A DNA stretch of 64,000 nucleotides from Nocardioides sp. BP30 (GTDB taxonomy: Bacteria > Actinomycetota > Actinomycetes > Propionibacteriales > Nocardioidaceae): NCBI RefSeq assembly GCF_029873215.1, contig NZ_CP123620.1, positions 992,001 through 1,056,000 of the forward strand, in the 5' to 3' direction. The notes under the pieces were generated by a model. That model was not told the DNA's origin. It ran no database searches and saw nothing but the letters and a program-made list of their open reading frames with translations. A program made the position numbers and the translations under genes. Within the stretch, counting starts at the first letter, position 1. Every line of letters begins with the position of its first letter. Below are positions 62,682-64,000 of this stretch, in pieces.

Positions 62682-63727
62682 CATTCCTCCTTGCCGCGGC
62701 TCTCCCGGAGCCGTCGTCCCAATGCGATGTCCTTCTCCTGCTTGCGCTCGGCCTTCTCGATCTGCTTGGTGTCGCGCGGTTCGAGCTGCAGGTCGCGCTC
62801 GGCCGCGATGCCGGCCTGCAGTTGGCGGCCCCGCTCGAGCTCGGCGTCCAGCTCGGCACCGAAGAGCAGCGCCAGGTTGGTGATCCACAGCCACAGCAGG
62901 AACACGATCACCCCGGCGAGGGAGCCGTAGGTGCGGCCGTAGTGGCTGAAGCCCGCGACGTACAGACCGAAGGCGGCCGACGCGACGATCCAGACGAGGA
63001 TCGCCACCGCCGCGCCCACGCTGATCCAGCGGAACTTCGGCTGCTTGACGTTGGGGGTGGCCCAGTAGAGCAACGCCACGACCAGCATGACCATCGCCAG
63101 CATGACCGGCCACTTGGCGATGTCCCAGACCAGGACGGCGGTGTTGCCGATCCCGATCTGGTCGCCGACGGCCTTGGCGGCCGGCCCGGTCACCACCAGC
63201 CCGAGCAGCACGGCCGCGCAGAGCACGACGGTGATCAGCGTGACCAGCAGCATGATCGGGCGCAGCTTCCACACCGGACGTCCCTCGGCGAAGCCGTAGA
63301 TCCGGTTCATGCCGCGACCGAACGCGTTGACGTAGCCGGACGCCGACCACAGCGCGACCACGATGCCGATGACCAGCGCCAGGCCGTTGCCGCGCGAGGT
63401 GCTGAGCTCGGTGAGCAGCGGCTCGACGTTGTTGGCCACCGAGGTGATGCCGATCTGGCGCAGGATGTCGATGATCGCGTTGATGGTGCTGGGGCCCTGC
63501 CCGACCAGGCCGATCAGGGAGAGCACAGCGATCACGGCGGGGAACAGAGCGAGCACCGAGTAGTACGTCAGCGCGGCGGCGAGGTCGGTGCACTGGTCGG
63601 TGCCGAACTCCCGGAACGTGCGGCGGGCGATGTAGCGCCACGACGGCTTCTTGATGTCGGTGGGCGAGTCGGGCTTCGCCTCCTCCCGGCTGCCGTGACG
63701 GGGCAGGTGCGCGTCGTGCGTGCTCAT
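62681..63727 (-). CDS. YihY/BrkB-family inner-membrane protein
   Basis: 348 residues with about six membrane segments; the DLAAALTYYSVLALFPAVIAVLSLIGLVG start, GYVNAFGRGMNRIYGFAEGRPVWKLRPIMLL, and SHYGRTYGSLAGVIVFLLWLWITNLALLFGAELDAELERGRQLQ end are diagnostic of the YihY/BrkB family. The Lys/Glu-rich tail (about 310-348) is probably cytosolic. Function is not established. ATG 63727 overlaps the DUF3618 stop by 4 nt (ATGA). Confidence 0.9.
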   Translation of the reverse strand: MSTHDAHLPRHGSREEAKPDSPTDIKKPSWRYIARRTFREFGTDQCTDLAAALTYYSVLALFPAVIAVLSLIGLVGQGPSTINAIIDILRQIGITSVANNVEPLLTELSTSRGNGLALVIGIVVALWSASGYVNAFGRGMNRIYGFAEGRPVWKLRPIMLLVTLITVVLCAAVLLGLVVTGPAAKAVGDQIGIGNTAVLVWDIAKWPVMLAMVMLVVALLYWATPNVKQPKFRWISVGAAVAILVWIVASAAFGLYVAGFSHYGRTYGSLAGVIVFLLWLWITNLALLFGAELDAELERGRQLQAGIAAERDLQLEPRDTKQIEKAERKQEKDIALGRRLRESRGKEE

Positions 63728-63963
63728 CGGCGCTTCCGCCACACGATGAAGGCGACGGTGAGCACGGCTGCCACCGCGAGGCCGACGCCGACGCCGCGCG
63801 CTCGGGGGTCGTGCGCCAGCTCGTCGGCGCGGGCCTGGGCTCGTCCCTTCACGTCGAGGCGCTCGGTCAGAGCACCGACGGTGTCGGCGAGCTCGGCGCG
63901 GGTGCGCTCGATGTCGGCGCGCAGCTCCTCGGGCGTCTGCGGGGTGTTGTTCTGCTCGGTCAT
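63724..63963 (-). CDS. DUF3618 protein
   Basis: 79 residues. TPEELRADIERTRAELADTVGALTERLDVKGRA is the DUF3618 helical motif, followed by one membrane segment (near 57-75) and KRR end. Proteins of this type sit beside phage-holin-like and YihY genes in actinobacteria. GGAGG lies 10 nt before the ATG. Its start overlaps the stop of the upstream gene. Function unknown. Confidence 0.85.
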   Translation of the reverse strand: MTEQNNTPQTPEELRADIERTRAELADTVGALTERLDVKGRAQARADELAHDPRARGVGVGLAVAAVLTVAFIVWRKRR

Positions 63964-64000
63964 CGGTGCGCCGCCTCCTTCGCCGTCTCGACGTCGCGCT
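63960..64000 (-). CDS. C-terminal end of an upstream gene (probably a DUF1469 / phage-holin-family protein)
   Basis: Only the last residues are in the window: RDVETAKEAAHR, then TGA overlapping the DUF3618 start (ATGA). The tight coupling and the actinobacterial order holin-like, DUF3618, YihY suggest a DUF1469 protein. Too short to identify by itself. Confidence 0.45.
   Translation of the reverse strand, partial: RDVETAKEAAHR

Overview
The window is high-GC (about 70%) DNA from an actinobacterium, most likely of the Nocardioides / Nocardioidaceae type. Support comes from F420-dependent luciferase-like oxidoreductases, actinobacterial domain families (DUF3263, DUF4032, DUF4235, DUF3618), divergent lexA and LysM cell-division genes next to nrdR-nrdJ, a SAM-clan riboswitch before thrC, CIRCE before groEL, and SOS boxes of the TCGAAC-N4-GTTCGA type. 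It is ordinary chromosome: I see no prophage, insertion sequence, CRISPR array or integrase.

Layout. 0-10.9 kb: isoprenoid genes (ispD 5' end, ispF), two GH13 glucosidases, an orphan NirD-like protein, a membrane-anchored molybdopterin oxidoreductase, cysS-rlmB, a DUF4032 kinase-like gene. 11-18.4 kb: tRNA-Thr(TGT), small metabolic enzymes, ung, otsA. 18.4-20.3 kb: a structured transcript candidate, a 42-residue secreted-peptide gene, and a convergent XRE-TPR regulator. 20.3-28.4 kb: a Gfo/Idh oxidoreductase, DUF3263-LytR_C, otsB, riboswitch-thrC, a GDSL hydrolase, a LacI regulator, a nitronate monooxygenase, GNAT. 28.4-46 kb: groEL with two CIRCE elements, a CrtI-like oxidoreductase, kynA-kynU, an AlkB-like gene with an SOS box, GntR, MFS, HD hydrolase, serA, rtcB, dinG, a secreted metalloprotease and a PAP2 protein. 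46-52 kb: the DNA-damage and dNTP block lexA / LysM protein / nrdR / nrdJ. 54.4-62.4 kb: a compact organosulfur operon (ROK regulator, three-part ABC importer, two type I sulfatases, formylglycine-generating enzyme). 62.4-64 kb: envelope genes (DUF1469-type end, DUF3618, YihY, DUF4235).

How the genes work together. otsA and otsB together make trehalose. kynA and kynU give two steps of tryptophan catabolism. lexA, the LysM protein and the AlkB-like gene form an SOS circuit linked by recognisable boxes, and nrdR with nrdJ form a dNTP-supply circuit. In the sulfatase operon the last gene makes the enzyme that converts the active-site cysteine of the two sulfatases encoded just before it. The most intriguing candidate for an undescribed system is the secreted peptide ending in Cys-Cys together with the XRE-TPR regulator at 18.6-20.3 kb, which resembles RRNPP-type peptide signalling.

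A recurring feature is a -10 hexamer TANNNT placed 6-8 nt before the start codon. It implies that many genes here are transcribed as leaderless mRNAs, and I used it to choose several starts. Starts, promoters and hairpins were read by eye and frame-checked; no homology search was run.
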